A DNA stretch of 64,000 bases, taken from Herbidospora cretacea (lineage in GTDB: Bacteria > Actinomycetota > Actinomycetes > Streptosporangiales > Streptosporangiaceae). The stretch lies in contig NZ_BBXG01000018.1 in assembly GCF_001570605.1 (NCBI RefSeq), forward strand, positions 118,839 through 182,838, in the 5' to 3' direction. Position numbers and translations under genes: made by a program. The notes under the pieces were generated by a model. It was given only the letters and a program-made list of their open reading frames with translations. It had not been told where the DNA came from and ran no database searches. Shown in pieces: positions 1-9,184 of the stretch. How positions within the stretch are numbered: the stretch's first letter is position 1; every line of letters starts with the position of its first letter.

Positions 1-2
1 TG

Positions 3-1088
3 GTGACCGAGGGCGAGCGCGGCGCGGGGGTAGTCGAGCTGGCCGGGTTGCTCGTCGAGGAGGACCTGGCGAGTGTGGTGCTGGACCGCCACGACATCCT
101 CCTCGGCACGGCCGGTGACGACGACATCCACATCAGGGCCTACGGCGAACGCGTCCTGATCGCCGGGCCCTCCCACAGCGGCAAGTCGACCGCGGCGTCG
201 GCGCTGGTGGAGCGCATCCAGGAGGCGGGCTACCAGATCTGCCTGATCGACCCCGAGGGAGACTACGCCGAGGGGCTCGGGGACGCCGTCGTCCTCGGCG
301 ACCCCGAACGGGGGCCCACCCACGACGAGGTGCTCAAGATCGTCGACGAGTCGTCGCGGAGCGTCGTGGTCAACCTGCTCGGCGTCCCGCTCGACGACCG
401 GCCCGGCTACTTCGCCGAACTCCTCATGCGCCTGGCCGCCGTCTGGGCCCGGGTCGGCCGGCCGCACTGGCTGGTGATCGACGAGGCGCACCACATGGTC
501 CCCGACGGGTTCCACCTGCAGTCGTCCGGGACGCTGGACGACGCCGGGTCGGTGCTGGCGATCACCGTCCACCCCGATTCGGTCAGCGAGCCGGTGCTGA
601 ACGAGTTCACCGCCGTCATCGCCGTCGGCGACGAGCCCGCCGGCGTCCTGGACGCCTTCAGCCAGACCGACCGCTGCGAGGTGCCCGGCTCCCTGGAGAC
701 GGGCGACCTGCTGCTCTGGCGGCCGGGCGACGACCCCGTCCACCTCACGCTCACCCCGTCGGAGGGGGAGCGCCGCCGTCACATCCGCAAGTACGCCGCC
801 GGGACGCTGGGCGACGACTCCAGCTTCTACTTCCGCGGCCCGGACGACCGGCTGAACCTCAAGGCCGACAACCTCAACCTCTTCCTGCGGCTCGGCGAGG
901 GCGTCGACGAGGAGACGTGGGAGTTCCACCGGGACAACGGCGACTACTCGCACTGGATGGCCGAGTGCGTCAAGGACGAGGAGCTGTCGGCCGCCGTCGC
1001 CGAGGTCGAGCGGTCGGGCGGGAGCGCCGAGGAGGGCAGGGCCAGGATCAGAGAACTGGTGGAGGAGCGCTACACGGCCCCCGAGTGA
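3..1088 (+). CDS. HerA/DUF87-type ATPase, probably the C-terminal part of a longer protein
   Basis: The visible 361 residues contain a P-loop (AGPSHSGKST, about residues 55-64) and a Walker B-like WLVIDEAHHM (about 157-166), the layout of HerA/DUF87 P-loop ATPases. The reading frame is open to the window edge and the first visible start is a GTG at base 3 with no room to see a ribosome site, so the true start probably lies upstream. The C-terminal section (about 270-330, with YFRGPDDRLNLKADN) resembles the tail seen in actinobacterial HAD-type hydrolases fused to such an ATPase domain; that an N-terminal HAD domain is missing here is inference. The gene ends 20 bp before the nitronate monooxygenase and may share its transcript. 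ATPase identity is fairly secure, the cellular role is not. Confidence 0.7.
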   Translation: MTEGERGAGVVELAGLLVEEDLASVVLDRHDILLGTAGDDDIHIRAYGERVLIAGPSHSGKSTAASALVERIQEAGYQICLIDPEGDYAEGLGDAVVLGDPERGPTHDEVLKIVDESSRSVVVNLLGVPLDDRPGYFAELLMRLAAVWARVGRPHWLVIDEAHHMVPDGFHLQSSGTLDDAGSVLAITVHPDSVSEPVLNEFTAVIAVGDEPAGVLDAFSQTDRCEVPGSLETGDLLLWRPGDDPVHLTLTPSEGERRRHIRKYAAGTLGDDSSFYFRGPDDRLNLKADNLNLFLRLGEGVDEETWEFHRDNGDYSHWMAECVKDEELSAAVAEVERSGGSAEEGRARIRELVEERYTAPE

Positions 1089-1108
1089 CCCCGCGCGATG
1101 ATGGCTCC

Positions 1109-2074
1109 ATGGGATTGACGACGAGTTTCACGCAGTTGCTCGGGGTGCGCCACCCGATCGTGTCGGCGCCGATGGCCGGGTCGGCCGGAGGGGCGCTGGC
1201 GGCGGCGGTGTCCCGGGGCGGCGGCTTCGGGTTCGTGGGCGGCGGGCTGGGCGACCGGGCGTGGCTCGAACGGGAGCTGCCGATCGTCGCCCACAGCACC
1301 CGTGAGCCGTGGGGCGTCGGGTTCCTCTGCTGGGCGGCCGACGTCGCGGCGGTCGAGCAGGCGCTGGAGTTCGACCCGGCGGCGATCATGCTCGCGTTCG
1401 GCGACCCCACGCCGTTCCTCCAGCCGATCCGGCGCTCCGACACCCTGCTGATGATCCAGGTCACCGACCTGGCCGAGGCCCGGCAGGCGCTGGACGTCGG
1501 CGCCGACGTCATCGTGGTCCAGGGCACCGAGAGCGGTGGCCACGGCGCGCGCCGGGGCCGGTCGACGCTGCCGTTCGTGCCGGTCGTGGCCGACATGGCG
1601 GGCCCCACGCCGGTGCTGGCCGCCGGGGGCATCGCCGACGGCCGGGGCGTGGCCGCCTCGCTCGTGCTCGGCGCGGCCGGGGCGCTGCTCGGGACCCGCT
1701 TCCAGGCGACCGTGGAGGCGCTGGCCGACCCCGCCGTCACCCGCGCGATCGTCGAGGGCCAGGGCGAGCACACCGAGCGCAGCAGCGTCCTGGACATCGC
1801 CCGGGGCTCCGACTGGCCCGGCAAGTACGACGGCCGCAGCCTCGCCCACCCGTTCATCGACCGCTGGCGCGGCCGCGAGGACGAGTTCGCCGCCGACCCC
1901 CAGGCCGCCAGGCGGTCGCGCGAGGAGATGGCCGGGGGAGCCGTCCCGCCGATCGTCTGGGCGGGCGAGGCCGTCGACCTCATCGCCGACCTGCCCTCGG
2001 CCGAGGACCTCGTCGCGACGCTGGCCGCCCAGGCCGAACAGGCCTTCGACCGGGTCCGCCCGATAAGGGACTGA
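1109..2074 (+). CDS. Nitronate monooxygenase (2-nitropropane dioxygenase family)
   Basis: A 321-residue FMN-dependent TIM-barrel protein. The N-terminus HPIVSAPMAG, the ESGGHGARRG segment (candidate catalytic histidine) and the AAGGIADG and GTRF phosphate-binding segments are typical of nitronate monooxygenases, which oxidise alkyl nitronates to carbonyl compounds and nitrite. The ATG at 1109 is chosen because family homology begins at once (LTTSFTQLLGVRHPI); a longer in-frame reading upstream overlaps the ATPase gene and looks non-coding. It ends two bases before the stop of the opposite-strand DUF2293 gene. The physiological substrate cannot be told from sequence; many family members are generic flavin oxidoreductases. 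Confidence 0.85.
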   Translation: MGLTTSFTQLLGVRHPIVSAPMAGSAGGALAAAVSRGGGFGFVGGGLGDRAWLERELPIVAHSTREPWGVGFLCWAADVAAVEQALEFDPAAIMLAFGDPTPFLQPIRRSDTLLMIQVTDLAEARQALDVGADVIVVQGTESGGHGARRGRSTLPFVPVVADMAGPTPVLAAGGIADGRGVAASLVLGAAGALLGTRFQATVEALADPAVTRAIVEGQGEHTERSSVLDIARGSDWPGKYDGRSLAHPFIDRWRGREDEFAADPQAARRSREEMAGGAVPPIVWAGEAVDLIADLPSAEDLVATLAAQAEQAFDRVRPIRD

Positions 2075-2076
2075 CC

Positions 2077-3114
2077 TCATCCCGCCGCTCGCCACGACGT
2101 CAGCACCGCGTCGATGCGGTCCTTGATCTGGGCGCGGGCGGTCATCCGGGGGACGCCCTTCATCAGCAGTTCGTCGTAGGCCGTGTCGATGTGCCGGACC
2201 GACGCCACCACGGCCAGGGTGATCGCCGACTCGTCGAGCACCTTCGCGGCGGAGGTCCGGCCCACCCGGCCGCTGCCGCGCAGGGCCGCGTGGGCGGCGA
2301 TGTCGTCGGCCCGGGGGCAGCCGGGGAACAGGCGGAGGATCTCGGCGGCCATCCGCGCGTGGAACTCGACGTCCTGGCCGGCCCGGCGTTCCGCGTCGCG
2401 GGCGCGGCGGCGGGTGCGGACCTCCTCGTCCTCCAGGCAGAGCTCCTCGGCGCGGGCGAGGGCGGCCTCCTCGACGAGGACGCCGCGCCGTTCGAAGCGC
2501 TTGCGGCGGGCGTTGTACTCGACGACCACGGCCGACAGGCCGCTCTCCTTCTTGGCCCGGCGGCTCAGGGCCGCGTTCCCCGCCGGGAGCATGACCAGAT
2601 GGTCCATGTCGGCGCAGGTCAGGCAGTAGGGAGAGGCGTCTTCCATGATCAGGTAGGGGCCGGTGTCGCGGCAGCCGGCGCAGCGCCACGGCTCCTGCGG
2701 GACCAGCACGCGCAGGTCCGGCGGGCGGTTCTGGGCCTCGGCCAGGCGGCGGCGGCTCGCGTCGGACATCGCCGGGCTGATCCACTGGCGGCAGAAGGCG
2801 CGCTCCTGCTCCTCGGAGCCGTTCCGGGTGAACCGGAGGGCCGAGCGGTCGCGGCTGCCGGAGACGTAGGCCGTCTCACCGGCGATCAGGCCCCGGTCGC
2901 CCGCCCATTCGGCCAGCAGCGCGGCCGCGTCGGTCATCCGGGCGGCGTCGACGGCGGCCAGTTCCTCCAGCGACCCGGCGCGGCCTTGCCGCCAGCTCTC
3001 GACGTGGCGGGTGTGCACCCAGCGCAGGCCGGTGAGCACGTCGACGACGGTGACGTATTTGCGGGTCGCCAGTGCGATCTCGGCCGCCTCCGCGACCCGT
3101 CGTCCCAGTCTCAT
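2077..3114 (-). CDS. DUF2293 domain protein with a zinc-ribbon-like centre
   Basis: A 345-residue protein. The last ~90 residues (EILRLFPGCP... AVASVRHIDTAYD...) match the DUF2293 family, whose function is unknown. The centre has two CxxC pairs (CAGC and CLTC about 20 residues apart), likely a zinc ribbon, followed by a charged, helical Arg/Glu-rich stretch. The start ATG (3114-3112) overlaps the stop of the upstream serine-hydrolase gene as ATGA, so translation is probably coupled and the gene sits at the end of the Tricorn-lipoprotein-DUF2293 transcript. Zinc binding is inferred from the cysteines; no enzymatic activity is evident. A longer upstream reading in the same frame lacks family features and overlaps the neighbour. 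Confidence 0.75.
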   Translation of the reverse strand: MRLGRRVAEAAEIALATRKYVTVVDVLTGLRWVHTRHVESWRQGRAGSLEELAAVDAARMTDAAALLAEWAGDRGLIAGETAYVSGSRDRSALRFTRNGSEEQERAFCRQWISPAMSDASRRRLAEAQNRPPDLRVLVPQEPWRCAGCRDTGPYLIMEDASPYCLTCADMDHLVMLPAGNAALSRRAKKESGLSAVVVEYNARRKRFERRGVLVEEAALARAEELCLEDEEVRTRRRARDAERRAGQDVEFHARMAAEILRLFPGCPRADDIAAHAALRGSGRVGRTSAAKVLDESAITLAVVASVRHIDTAYDELLMKGVPRMTARAQIKDRIDAVLTSWRAAG

Positions 3115-3980
3115 CGGGCGAGTGCCGCCCGGTGGACGTCCCGGGCCAGCCGGGTGATCTTCGTGACGGAGTCGGACCAGCGGGAGGTCTGGGTGGTCAG
3201 GACGACCTCGATGTAGCGGTCGCCCTGGCCGACCACGCCGGTCGTGTGGAGCACCGCGTTCCGGAAGTCGACCGGGGAGGGCGCGGTGTAGGAGGCCGCC
3301 GCGCCGTTGCCCTTGCAGCGGACCGGCGGGACCGAGCCGTAACCCGACCAGCCCTGCTTGACCGCCCACGGCTTGGCGACGCCGCGCGGGATGCCGAAGT
3401 ACTGGTCGAAGCCGTCGCTCCCGCACGGGCCCGCCTGCCGCAGCTGGCCCATGATCGTGTCCCGGACGGCCGGCGAGGCCTGCTCAAGGATGTAGTGGTA
3501 GACCTTGGCGATGTCGAGCGCGCTGATCGCGGTGTAGCCCCAGAAGCCGGGCTGATGCGCCGGGGGCGGCCCCGAGTCGGCCAGCTTCAGCTTCTTCGCG
3601 ACCCGCTGGACGATCTTGCCCTGCCCCCCGAGCGTCCACAGCCGCGTCGCCGCGTTGTCGTCGCTGACCCGCAGCATCGGCCTGATCAGCGCCAGGTTCG
3701 GCTTCTTCACCCGCTCCAGGTGATCGATCGCGATCATGAGCTTCACGACCGACGCCGAGCGGAACCGCTTGTGGACGTTGCGGCTGACCGTCACCTTCTT
3801 CTTCCGCCGGTCGTACACGACATAGCCGGTGGTCACCCCGGAGGGCACCATGACAGGCTTCGGCGCGGTTTTCGCGGGCGCCGCCTTCTCGACCGCCGTC
3901 TTCACGGCCGTCGCCTGGGGGGCGGGCACGGCGGAGCAGGCGGTCAGCAAGAGCAGGGATACGAGTAGCAGGCGCGGCAC
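3111..3980 (-). CDS. Serine hydrolase lipoprotein, class A beta-lactamase/PBP-like
   Basis: A 289-residue lipoprotein. From the GTG at 3980 the sequence reads as a lipoprotein signal (VPRLLLVSLLLLTAC) with lipobox LTAC, so the mature protein is tethered at Cys15 outside the membrane. A low-complexity Ala/Lys/Thr linker follows. The hydrolase domain shows SVVK (SxxK nucleophile motif), SDDNAAT (counterpart of the SDN motif, here with an extra Asp) and KQG (in place of KTG). These place it in the serine beta-lactamase fold; resistance activity is doubtful because the second and third motifs deviate, and a cell-wall peptidase role is equally likely. It starts 5 bp after the Tricorn protease stop and overlaps the DUF2293 start by 4 bp. 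Confidence 0.8.
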   Translation of the reverse strand: MPRLLLVSLLLLTACSAVPAPQATAVKTAVEKAAPAKTAPKPVMVPSGVTTGYVVYDRRKKKVTVSRNVHKRFRSASVVKLMIAIDHLERVKKPNLALIRPMLRVSDDNAATRLWTLGGQGKIVQRVAKKLKLADSGPPPAHQPGFWGYTAISALDIAKVYHYILEQASPAVRDTIMGQLRQAGPCGSDGFDQYFGIPRGVAKPWAVKQGWSGYGSVPPVRCKGNGAAASYTAPSPVDFRNAVLHTTGVVGQGDRYIEVVLTTQTSRWSDSVTKITRLARDVHRAALAR

Positions 3981-3985
3981 CCGGC

Positions 3986-6900
3986 CTACGCTAGCCGACC
4001 TCGGCCACGGCGATCGTCGGTTTCCCGCCAGGCGGCCACCCGGGGGGGCAGCGTCGGCACCACCCGGCGGGGCCGGTCGGCCGGGTCGGCGGTGTGGGCG
4101 GGGGACCGGCCGAGACACTCCACGGCGATCTCGACGGCCCGTTCGAGCTGGGCGTCGACGCCCATCGCGTACTCCTGCGGGGTGATGTCGACCTCCACGT
4201 CGGGGTCGGCGCCGTAGTTCTCCACCCGCCAGCCGACGTCGTCGAAGGCGAAGGAGAACTCGGGCTGCGTGGTCAGCGTCCCGTCGGCCAGGCGGTGGCG
4301 GGGCCACACCCCGACCACCCCGCCCCACGTGCGCCTGCCGACCAGCGTCCCCAGCCCGAGCAGCTTGAAGGTGTGGCAGAAGATGTCCCCGTCCGACCCG
4401 GCCCACTCGTTGGTCAGGCCGACGATCGGGCCGCGCGGCGACTCGTCGGGATAGGGCGCCGGGACGCCCCAGCGCGGGAAGTCGTAGCCGAGCCGCCGCC
4501 GCGACAGCTTCTCCAGGAGCAGCGCCGACACGTTGCCCCCGCCGTTGAAGCGGACGTCGACGATGAGCGCCTCCCGGTCGTACTCGGTCAGGAAGCCCCG
4601 GTGGAACTCGGCGAAGCCCTCGGGGCCCATGTCGGGGACGTGCACGTAGCCGACCCGGCCGCCGGTGTGCTCGTGGACGAGCCGGCGGTTGGCGTTCACC
4701 CAGTCGCGGTAGCGGGCGGGCTGTTCGTCGGCGATGGCCCGGACGACCACGAGATGGCATTCGCCGTCGCGCTCGACGGTGAGCTCGACCTCCTCGTCGG
4801 CCAGGTTCACCAGCAGCCGCCCGGGTGAGGCGTCCGGGCCGACGGGGACGCCGTTGACGGCGGTGACGACGTCGCCCGGCCGGACGTCGACCCCCAGCCG
4901 GTTGAGCGGGGAGGTCGCGGCCGGGTCCCACGGGTCGCCGGCGACGACGCGGCCGATGACGTAGCGGCCGTCCGCGTGGAGCCAGTCGACGCCGAGCTTG
5001 CCCTGCCAGTAGTGGGGGCGGTCGCGGTACTCGCCGCCCGACTCGAAGGCGTGGGAGGTGCCGAGTTCGCCCAGCAACTCCCAGAGCAGGTCGGAGAACT
5101 CGCCCCGGGTGCCGACCCGGTCGACCAGGGGGAGGTAGCGGGCGTAGACGCCGTCCCAGTCGATGCCGGCCATGTCCTCGTCCCAGAAGTTTTCCCGCTG
5201 GAGCCGCCACGCCTCGCGGAACATCTGCCGCCACTCGGCCTCGGGCGCGACCGACACCTTCACCCGGTCGAGGTCGATCCAGCCGTCGTTGCGGTCGGTC
5301 TCGTCGTCGTCCGGCGGCGACTCCCCGGCCTTGACCACCCGCAGGCGGTCGTCGTCGGCGCGGTAGAGCAGGGTCGTGTGGTCGCGGCCGAGGACGAAGT
5401 CGGCCACGTCGGAGACGAGCTCCTCGGCCTTCTGCTTGGCGAAGTCGTAACAGTGCAGGGTCGAGCCCCGGTCGCCGACGACCGGGGTCGTGGTGTAGAT
5501 GACCTTGCCCTTCAGCCCGGCGATCCGGTGGTAGCGGTTCTCCTCGACCGGGAAGGCCACGATCCGTCGCGGCAGCCCCGCCACGTGGATCTCGAAGTCC
5601 TCCTCGACGTCGTCCTCGTGGTCGAGCGGCCGGGGCTCCGGGACGAACGGCGACCCGACCCCCTCGCGCAGCGCGACGGCGTAGGGGCGGGTGCCCATCG
5701 GGAAGCCCAGGTCGAACTGGAGCTCGTCGTAGACCGGGTTGAACACCCGCTGCCCGATGAAATAGAGGTAGCGCCCCTCCGGGTCGAACGCGGGCCGCCG
5801 GTCGACCAGCACCGGGTCGGTGGCGGGGGCGATCTCGCCGGTCTCGGCGTTGAACAGCTTGATGATCGTCGTCTGCCGGGCCACCGGGCACGCGTACGCC
5901 AGCCAGGCGCCGTCCGGCGACCACGCCGGGTCCTCGATGGCGCCGAACGGGCTGGCCTCCACCTCGGTCACCGTCGCGCCGTCGTCGTGGAGCTCGACGA
6001 CCAGCAGCTCGTTGCGGTGGTTGGTGACGGCGATCCGGTCGCCTTTGGGGGAGACCTCCAGCGCGGTGACGCGGCCGGTGTCGGCGGCGTCGAGGCGGAA
6101 GGGGTCGTCGTGCTCGCGCGACAGGACCACGAGGACCTCGCGGTCGCCGTCGTCGCTGGCCGCCGCGACCAGGCGTTCGCCGTCGTCGTCGAGCCAGGTC
6201 AGGAACCGGTAGCGGACGCCGTCGGGCTCGCCGTGCTGGAGGACCGGGCCCTCCCAGCAGGCGAACGAGAACGCCTTGCCCCGGGTCGTGACGGCCAGCC
6301 GCGAGCCGTCGGGGCTGAGGGTGGCGCTGTCGAGGTAGTGGGAGGCCGGCACGAACCGGCGGTTGCGCTGGGTCAGCGAGCTGCCGAGGCGCACGTCGAT
6401 CGGCCAGGGCTCGTCGGCCTCGGGGTCGAGCAGGTAGAGCTCCGCGCCGCAGTGGTAGACCAGCCGCCGCCCGTCGGAGGACAGATTGCGGGCGTAGTAG
6501 TCGCCGTGGTCGGTGTGCCGCCGCAGGTCGCCGCCGTCGGGGGAGCACGAGTAGACGTTCCCGACGCCCTCGTGGTCGGACAGGAAGAAGACGCGGTCGC
6601 CCACCCAGCACGGCGAGGCGAGGTTGCCGGGCAGCGCGATGAGGCGGCGGAACCGGCGCGCGCCGATCCACAGGTCGCCGACCGTGCCGCCGCGATAGCG
6701 CTTCCAGCGGGCCGGGTCGGAGGTGTTGCGGCCCAGCACGATCCCGCCGGGGCCGTAGGTGATCGCGGAGGCGGGGCCGTAGGGCAGCGGTTCGGGCACG
6801 CCGCCCGGGACCACCCGGTGCAGCCAGCGGTAGCCGTGGAAGGGCTGGCCCTCGTCGCTGGTGTAGACGATCGCGCCGTGCGGGTCCCAGCCGGTGACCT

Positions 6901-7162
6901 GGCAGTCGGCGCCGTGGAAGGTGAGGCGTTCGGCGGCGCCGCCGTCCGCCGGCATGACGTAGACCTCCTCGGGCCCTTCTTCACGGCCGACGAAGGCGAT
7001 CTGGGTGCCGTCGGGGGACAGCCGGGGATAGGCGGCCTCGGCCACCCCGGCGGTCAGGCGGAAGGCGCGGCCGCCGTCGGCGTGGACCATCCAGAGGTCG
7101 TCCTCGGCGGCGAACACCACCACGTCGCGGAAGATCGTGGGAAAGCGCAGATATCCAGCCAT
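3986..7162 (-). CDS. Tricorn-type S41 protease (peptidase with beta-propeller and PDZ)
   Basis: A 1058-residue protein, the usual size of Tricorn core proteases. The first ~670 residues are repeats of the [20 protein letters not shown] kind, i.e. two beta-propellers. A helical section and a PDZ domain (about 755-820, [19 protein letters not shown]) follow, then the S41 catalytic domain with the NEWAGSDGD motif; Ser923 is the predicted nucleophile. Tricorn cleaves peptides released by the proteasome; no signal peptide is visible, consistent with the cytoplasm. The ATG at 7162 is preceded by GGGAGA about 8 bases upstream. It heads a minus-strand transcript that continues into the serine hydrolase lipoprotein and the DUF2293 protein. 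Confidence 0.9.
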   Translation of the reverse strand: MAGYLRFPTIFRDVVVFAAEDDLWMVHADGGRAFRLTAGVAEAAYPRLSPDGTQIAFVGREEGPEEVYVMPADGGAAERLTFHGADCQVTGWDPHGAIVYTSDEGQPFHGYRWLHRVVPGGVPEPLPYGPASAITYGPGGIVLGRNTSDPARWKRYRGGTVGDLWIGARRFRRLIALPGNLASPCWVGDRVFFLSDHEGVGNVYSCSPDGGDLRRHTDHGDYYARNLSSDGRRLVYHCGAELYLLDPEADEPWPIDVRLGSSLTQRNRRFVPASHYLDSATLSPDGSRLAVTTRGKAFSFACWEGPVLQHGEPDGVRYRFLTWLDDDGERLVAAASDDGDREVLVVLSREHDDPFRLDAADTGRVTALEVSPKGDRIAVTNHRNELLVVELHDDGATVTEVEASPFGAIEDPAWSPDGAWLAYACPVARQTTIIKLFNAETGEIAPATDPVLVDRRPAFDPEGRYLYFIGQRVFNPVYDELQFDLGFPMGTRPYAVALREGVGSPFVPEPRPLDHEDDVEEDFEIHVAGLPRRIVAFPVEENRYHRIAGLKGKVIYTTTPVVGDRGSTLHCYDFAKQKAEELVSDVADFVLGRDHTTLLYRADDDRLRVVKAGESPPDDDETDRNDGWIDLDRVKVSVAPEAEWRQMFREAWRLQRENFWDEDMAGIDWDGVYARYLPLVDRVGTRGEFSDLLWELLGELGTSHAFESGGEYRDRPHYWQGKLGVDWLHADGRYVIGRVVAGDPWDPAATSPLNRLGVDVRPGDVVTAVNGVPVGPDASPGRLLVNLADEEVELTVERDGECHLVVVRAIADEQPARYRDWVNANRRLVHEHTGGRVGYVHVPDMGPEGFAEFHRGFLTEYDREALIVDVRFNGGGNVSALLLEKLSRRRLGYDFPRWGVPAPYPDESPRGPIVGLTNEWAGSDGDIFCHTFKLLGLGTLVGRRTWGGVVGVWPRHRLADGTLTTQPEFSFAFDDVGWRVENYGADPDVEVDITPQEYAMGVDAQLERAVEIAVECLGRSPAHTADPADRPRRVVPTLPPRVAAWRETDDRRGRGRLA

Positions 7163-7185
7163 CTGGGTTCTCCCTACCGGAAACA

Positions 7186-7219
7186 GGCCCGGGGAACGGG
7201 TCGCCCCCTTCCCCGGGCC
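7186..7219 (-). terminator. Hairpin terminator after the small basic protein gene
   Basis: Perfect 11-bp inverted repeat (GGCCCGGGGAA at 7186-7196, TTCCCCGGGCC at 7209-7219) with a 12-base loop, lying between the stop of the 7241-7471 gene and the Tricorn start. On the minus strand it is followed by TGTTT, a weak T-run. It may separate the small gene from the Tricorn operon, or sit in the Tricorn leader. Confidence 0.5.
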
Positions 7220-7240
7220 CTTTCACCTCAGACCCGAAGG

Positions 7241-7471
7241 TCAGTGGTGCTGACCACCCTGGCGCTGCTGCTGCGAAGAGTGCGGCTGCTGCTGCGACCG
7301 CTCCCCACCGGCCGTGCGGCCGCCCATCGAACCGCCGCCCATGCCCTCACGCTCGGGCCGGTTCGCACCGTCCTCGCGCTTGTCCTGCTTGGCCGCGCGC
7401 TGGTCCTTGATGGCGGTGCGCTTGGCCTTGCCCGACGTCTTGGGCTGGCGCTTCTGAGGCATTTCAGCCAT
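7241..7471 (-). CDS. Small basic, Gln/Gly-rich protein of unknown function
   Basis: A 76-residue protein starting MAEMPQKRQPKTSGK. The first half is strongly basic with Lys/Arg/Ala helices (KAKRTAIKDQRAAKQDKRED); the second half is low-complexity Gly/Gln/Ser ending in two histidines. The ATG at 7471 is preceded by GGGGGA four bases upstream, a good ribosome site, which supports real expression; a longer in-frame start at 7513 lacks one. Composition suggests a nucleic-acid-associated or intrinsically disordered protein, but no family was recognised. It is divergent from the acyl-CoA synthetase and has a hairpin just after its stop. Confidence 0.6.
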   Translation of the reverse strand: MAEMPQKRQPKTSGKAKRTAIKDQRAAKQDKREDGANRPEREGMGGGSMGGRTAGGERSQQQPHSSQQQRQGGQHH

Positions 7472-7582
7472 ATTTTCCCCCGAAAGTGGCTTTGATGACG
7501 CTACGTGTGCCATCGACTACATTCATACCCATTCGTCCGAAAGTAATCACACATGCGGTTTGTGTGAGAATGGTCGCAGACG

Positions 7583-7608
7583 AATGTTCTGGACCAATGT
7601 TCTGGACC
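7583..7608. promoter_or_regulatory. Tandem 13-bp direct repeat in the promoter region of the acyl-CoA synthetase
   Basis: AATGTTCTGGACC occurs twice with no gap (7583-7595 and 7596-7608), ending 19 bases before the GTG at 7628 of the synthetase and also upstream of the divergent small gene. Exact head-to-tail copies of this size in a promoter region suggest a transcription-factor binding site; the regulator is unknown. Confidence 0.45.
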
Positions 7609-7627
7609 CGTGGTTTTGGAGGGTGCG

Positions 7628-9184
7628 GTGACCCAGTTCGACCTGGCCACGCTGCATGAGGCGATCGCGGCGGCGGTCCCCGACCGGGAGTGCCTGGTGT
7701 GGCGCGACCGGCGATCCACCTGGCGCTCGGTGACCGGACGCACCCGGCGGCTGGGCAACCTGCTGCACTCCCGCGGGTTCGGGCCCGGCACGAGGCTGGC
7801 CGTCTACCTGCACAACGGCCCCGAATACCTGGAGGCCCTGCTCGGCGCCCATAAGGCCCGGGTGACCCCGTTCAACGTCAACTACCGCTACACGGCCGAC
7901 GAACTGGCCTACCTCTTCGCCGACGCCGAGCCGTCGGTGGTCGTCTTCCACGCGGCCTTCGCGCCGCTCGTGGCCAAGGTGGCCACGCCGTCGATGCTCC
8001 TGCTCCAGGTCATGGACGACTCGGGCCACCCCCTCGCCCCCGGAGCCCTCCCCTACGAGGAGGCGCTGGCCGCGTCCTGCGACGACCCGGTCCCGGTCAC
8101 CCCCTCGCCCGGCGACCACCACATCATCTACACGGGCGGCACGACCGGCATGCCGAAGGGCGTCGTCTGGCGCATCGGCGACCTGCTCGACGGCCCGGTC
8201 GGCGTCCGCCGCCGCGACGGCTCCGGTTTCGCGAGCCTTGCCGAACTGGTCGGGCACGCCGCCGCCAGCCGCCGCCGCATCCTCCCCGCCGCGCCGCTCA
8301 TGCACGGCACCGGCGTCTGGTTCACCCTCAACGGCTGGTGCCTCGGCTCGACCGTCGTCATCGCCGACCGCGCCGACCGCTTCGACGCGCCCAGCCTGCT
8401 GGCCACCCTCGAACGCGAGCGGGTCACCGGCACCGTCATCGTCGGCGACGCCTTCGCCCGCCCGCTGGTGGAGGAACTGCAGAGGCGCCGGTACGACCTC
8501 AAGCTCGGCATGATCGGCACCAGCGGGGCCTTCCTCGGCGAGGCGTTGCGCGCCCGCCTGGCCGAGCTCATCCCGGGCGTCCGGACCGTCGACACCCTCG
8601 GCTCCTCCGAGACCGGCAACTCGGCCGTCCGCATGGACGGCGGGAAATTCGAGGCGGGCCCGTGGACGGTCGTGCTGAGCGCCGACCAGACCCGCGTCCT
8701 GTCACCCGGCGACCCCGAGGAGGGCTGGCTGGCCCGCTCGGGCCCGATCCCGCTCGGCTACCTGGGCGACCCGGACAAGACCGCCCGCACCTTCCGCACG
8801 GTGGACGGCGTGCGCTACGCGATCCCGGGCGACCGGGCGGTCCGGCGCGCCGACGGCACGATCGACCTGCACGGCCGGGAGGCGACCGTCATCAACACGG
8901 CGGGAGAGAAGGTCTTCGCCGAAGAGGTGGAGGGCGTGCTCCGGGAGGTCGCCGGGGTCGCCGACGCCCTGGTGGTCGGCCGGCCCAGCGAGAGGTGGGG
9001 CCAGGAGGTGGTGGCGGTCGTCCAGACGGAGGAACCCGGCGGGCCGGACGACGCCGCACTGAAGAGCGCGTGCGCCGCCCGGCTCGCCGGGTTCAAGGTG
9101 CCGAAGGCGTTCGTCAGGGTCGAGCGGGTCCGACGGCACGCCAACGGCAAGGCCGACTACGCCTGGGCGCGGTCGGTGGTCTGA
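7628..9184 (+). CDS. Acyl-CoA synthetase / AMP-dependent ligase
   Basis: A 518-residue member of the ANL superfamily that activates a carboxylic acid with ATP and joins it to CoA. The P-loop-like motif YTGGTTGMPKGV is at about residues 169-180; the later IPGDRAVRRADGTIDLHGR segment (A8 hinge) and a Lys near the end (NGKADYAW) fit the C-terminal domain. The start is the GTG at 7628, preceded by GGAGGG four bases upstream; a GTG at 7610 has no ribosome site. The 3' end overlaps the convergent MFS gene by 28 bp. The insertion around residues 185-220 (LDGPVGVRRRD region) is common in fatty- or bile-acid-type actinobacterial synthetases. The substrate is not determinable. Confidence 0.85.
   Translation: MTQFDLATLHEAIAAAVPDRECLVWRDRRSTWRSVTGRTRRLGNLLHSRGFGPGTRLAVYLHNGPEYLEALLGAHKARVTPFNVNYRYTADELAYLFADAEPSVVVFHAAFAPLVAKVATPSMLLLQVMDDSGHPLAPGALPYEEALAASCDDPVPVTPSPGDHHIIYTGGTTGMPKGVVWRIGDLLDGPVGVRRRDGSGFASLAELVGHAAASRRRILPAAPLMHGTGVWFTLNGWCLGSTVVIADRADRFDAPSLLATLERERVTGTVIVGDAFARPLVEELQRRRYDLKLGMIGTSGAFLGEALRARLAELIPGVRTVDTLGSSETGNSAVRMDGGKFEAGPWTVVLSADQTRVLSPGDPEEGWLARSGPIPLGYLGDPDKTARTFRTVDGVRYAIPGDRAVRRADGTIDLHGREATVINTAGEKVFAEEVEGVLREVAGVADALVVGRPSERWGQEVVAVVQTEEPGGPDDAALKSACAARLAGFKVPKAFVRVERVRRHANGKADYAWARSVV

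Noticed and set aside
3111..3980. Clinical-type class A beta-lactamase
   Set aside because: Only SxxK is normal; SDDN and KQG replace SDN and KTG, so resistance activity is not supported.
4976..7495. 839-residue plus-strand reading frame across the Tricorn gene
   Set aside because: It is antisense to a gene with clear family motifs, and its sequence is low-complexity Val/Gly/Asp/Arg typical of reverse frames in G+C-rich DNA.
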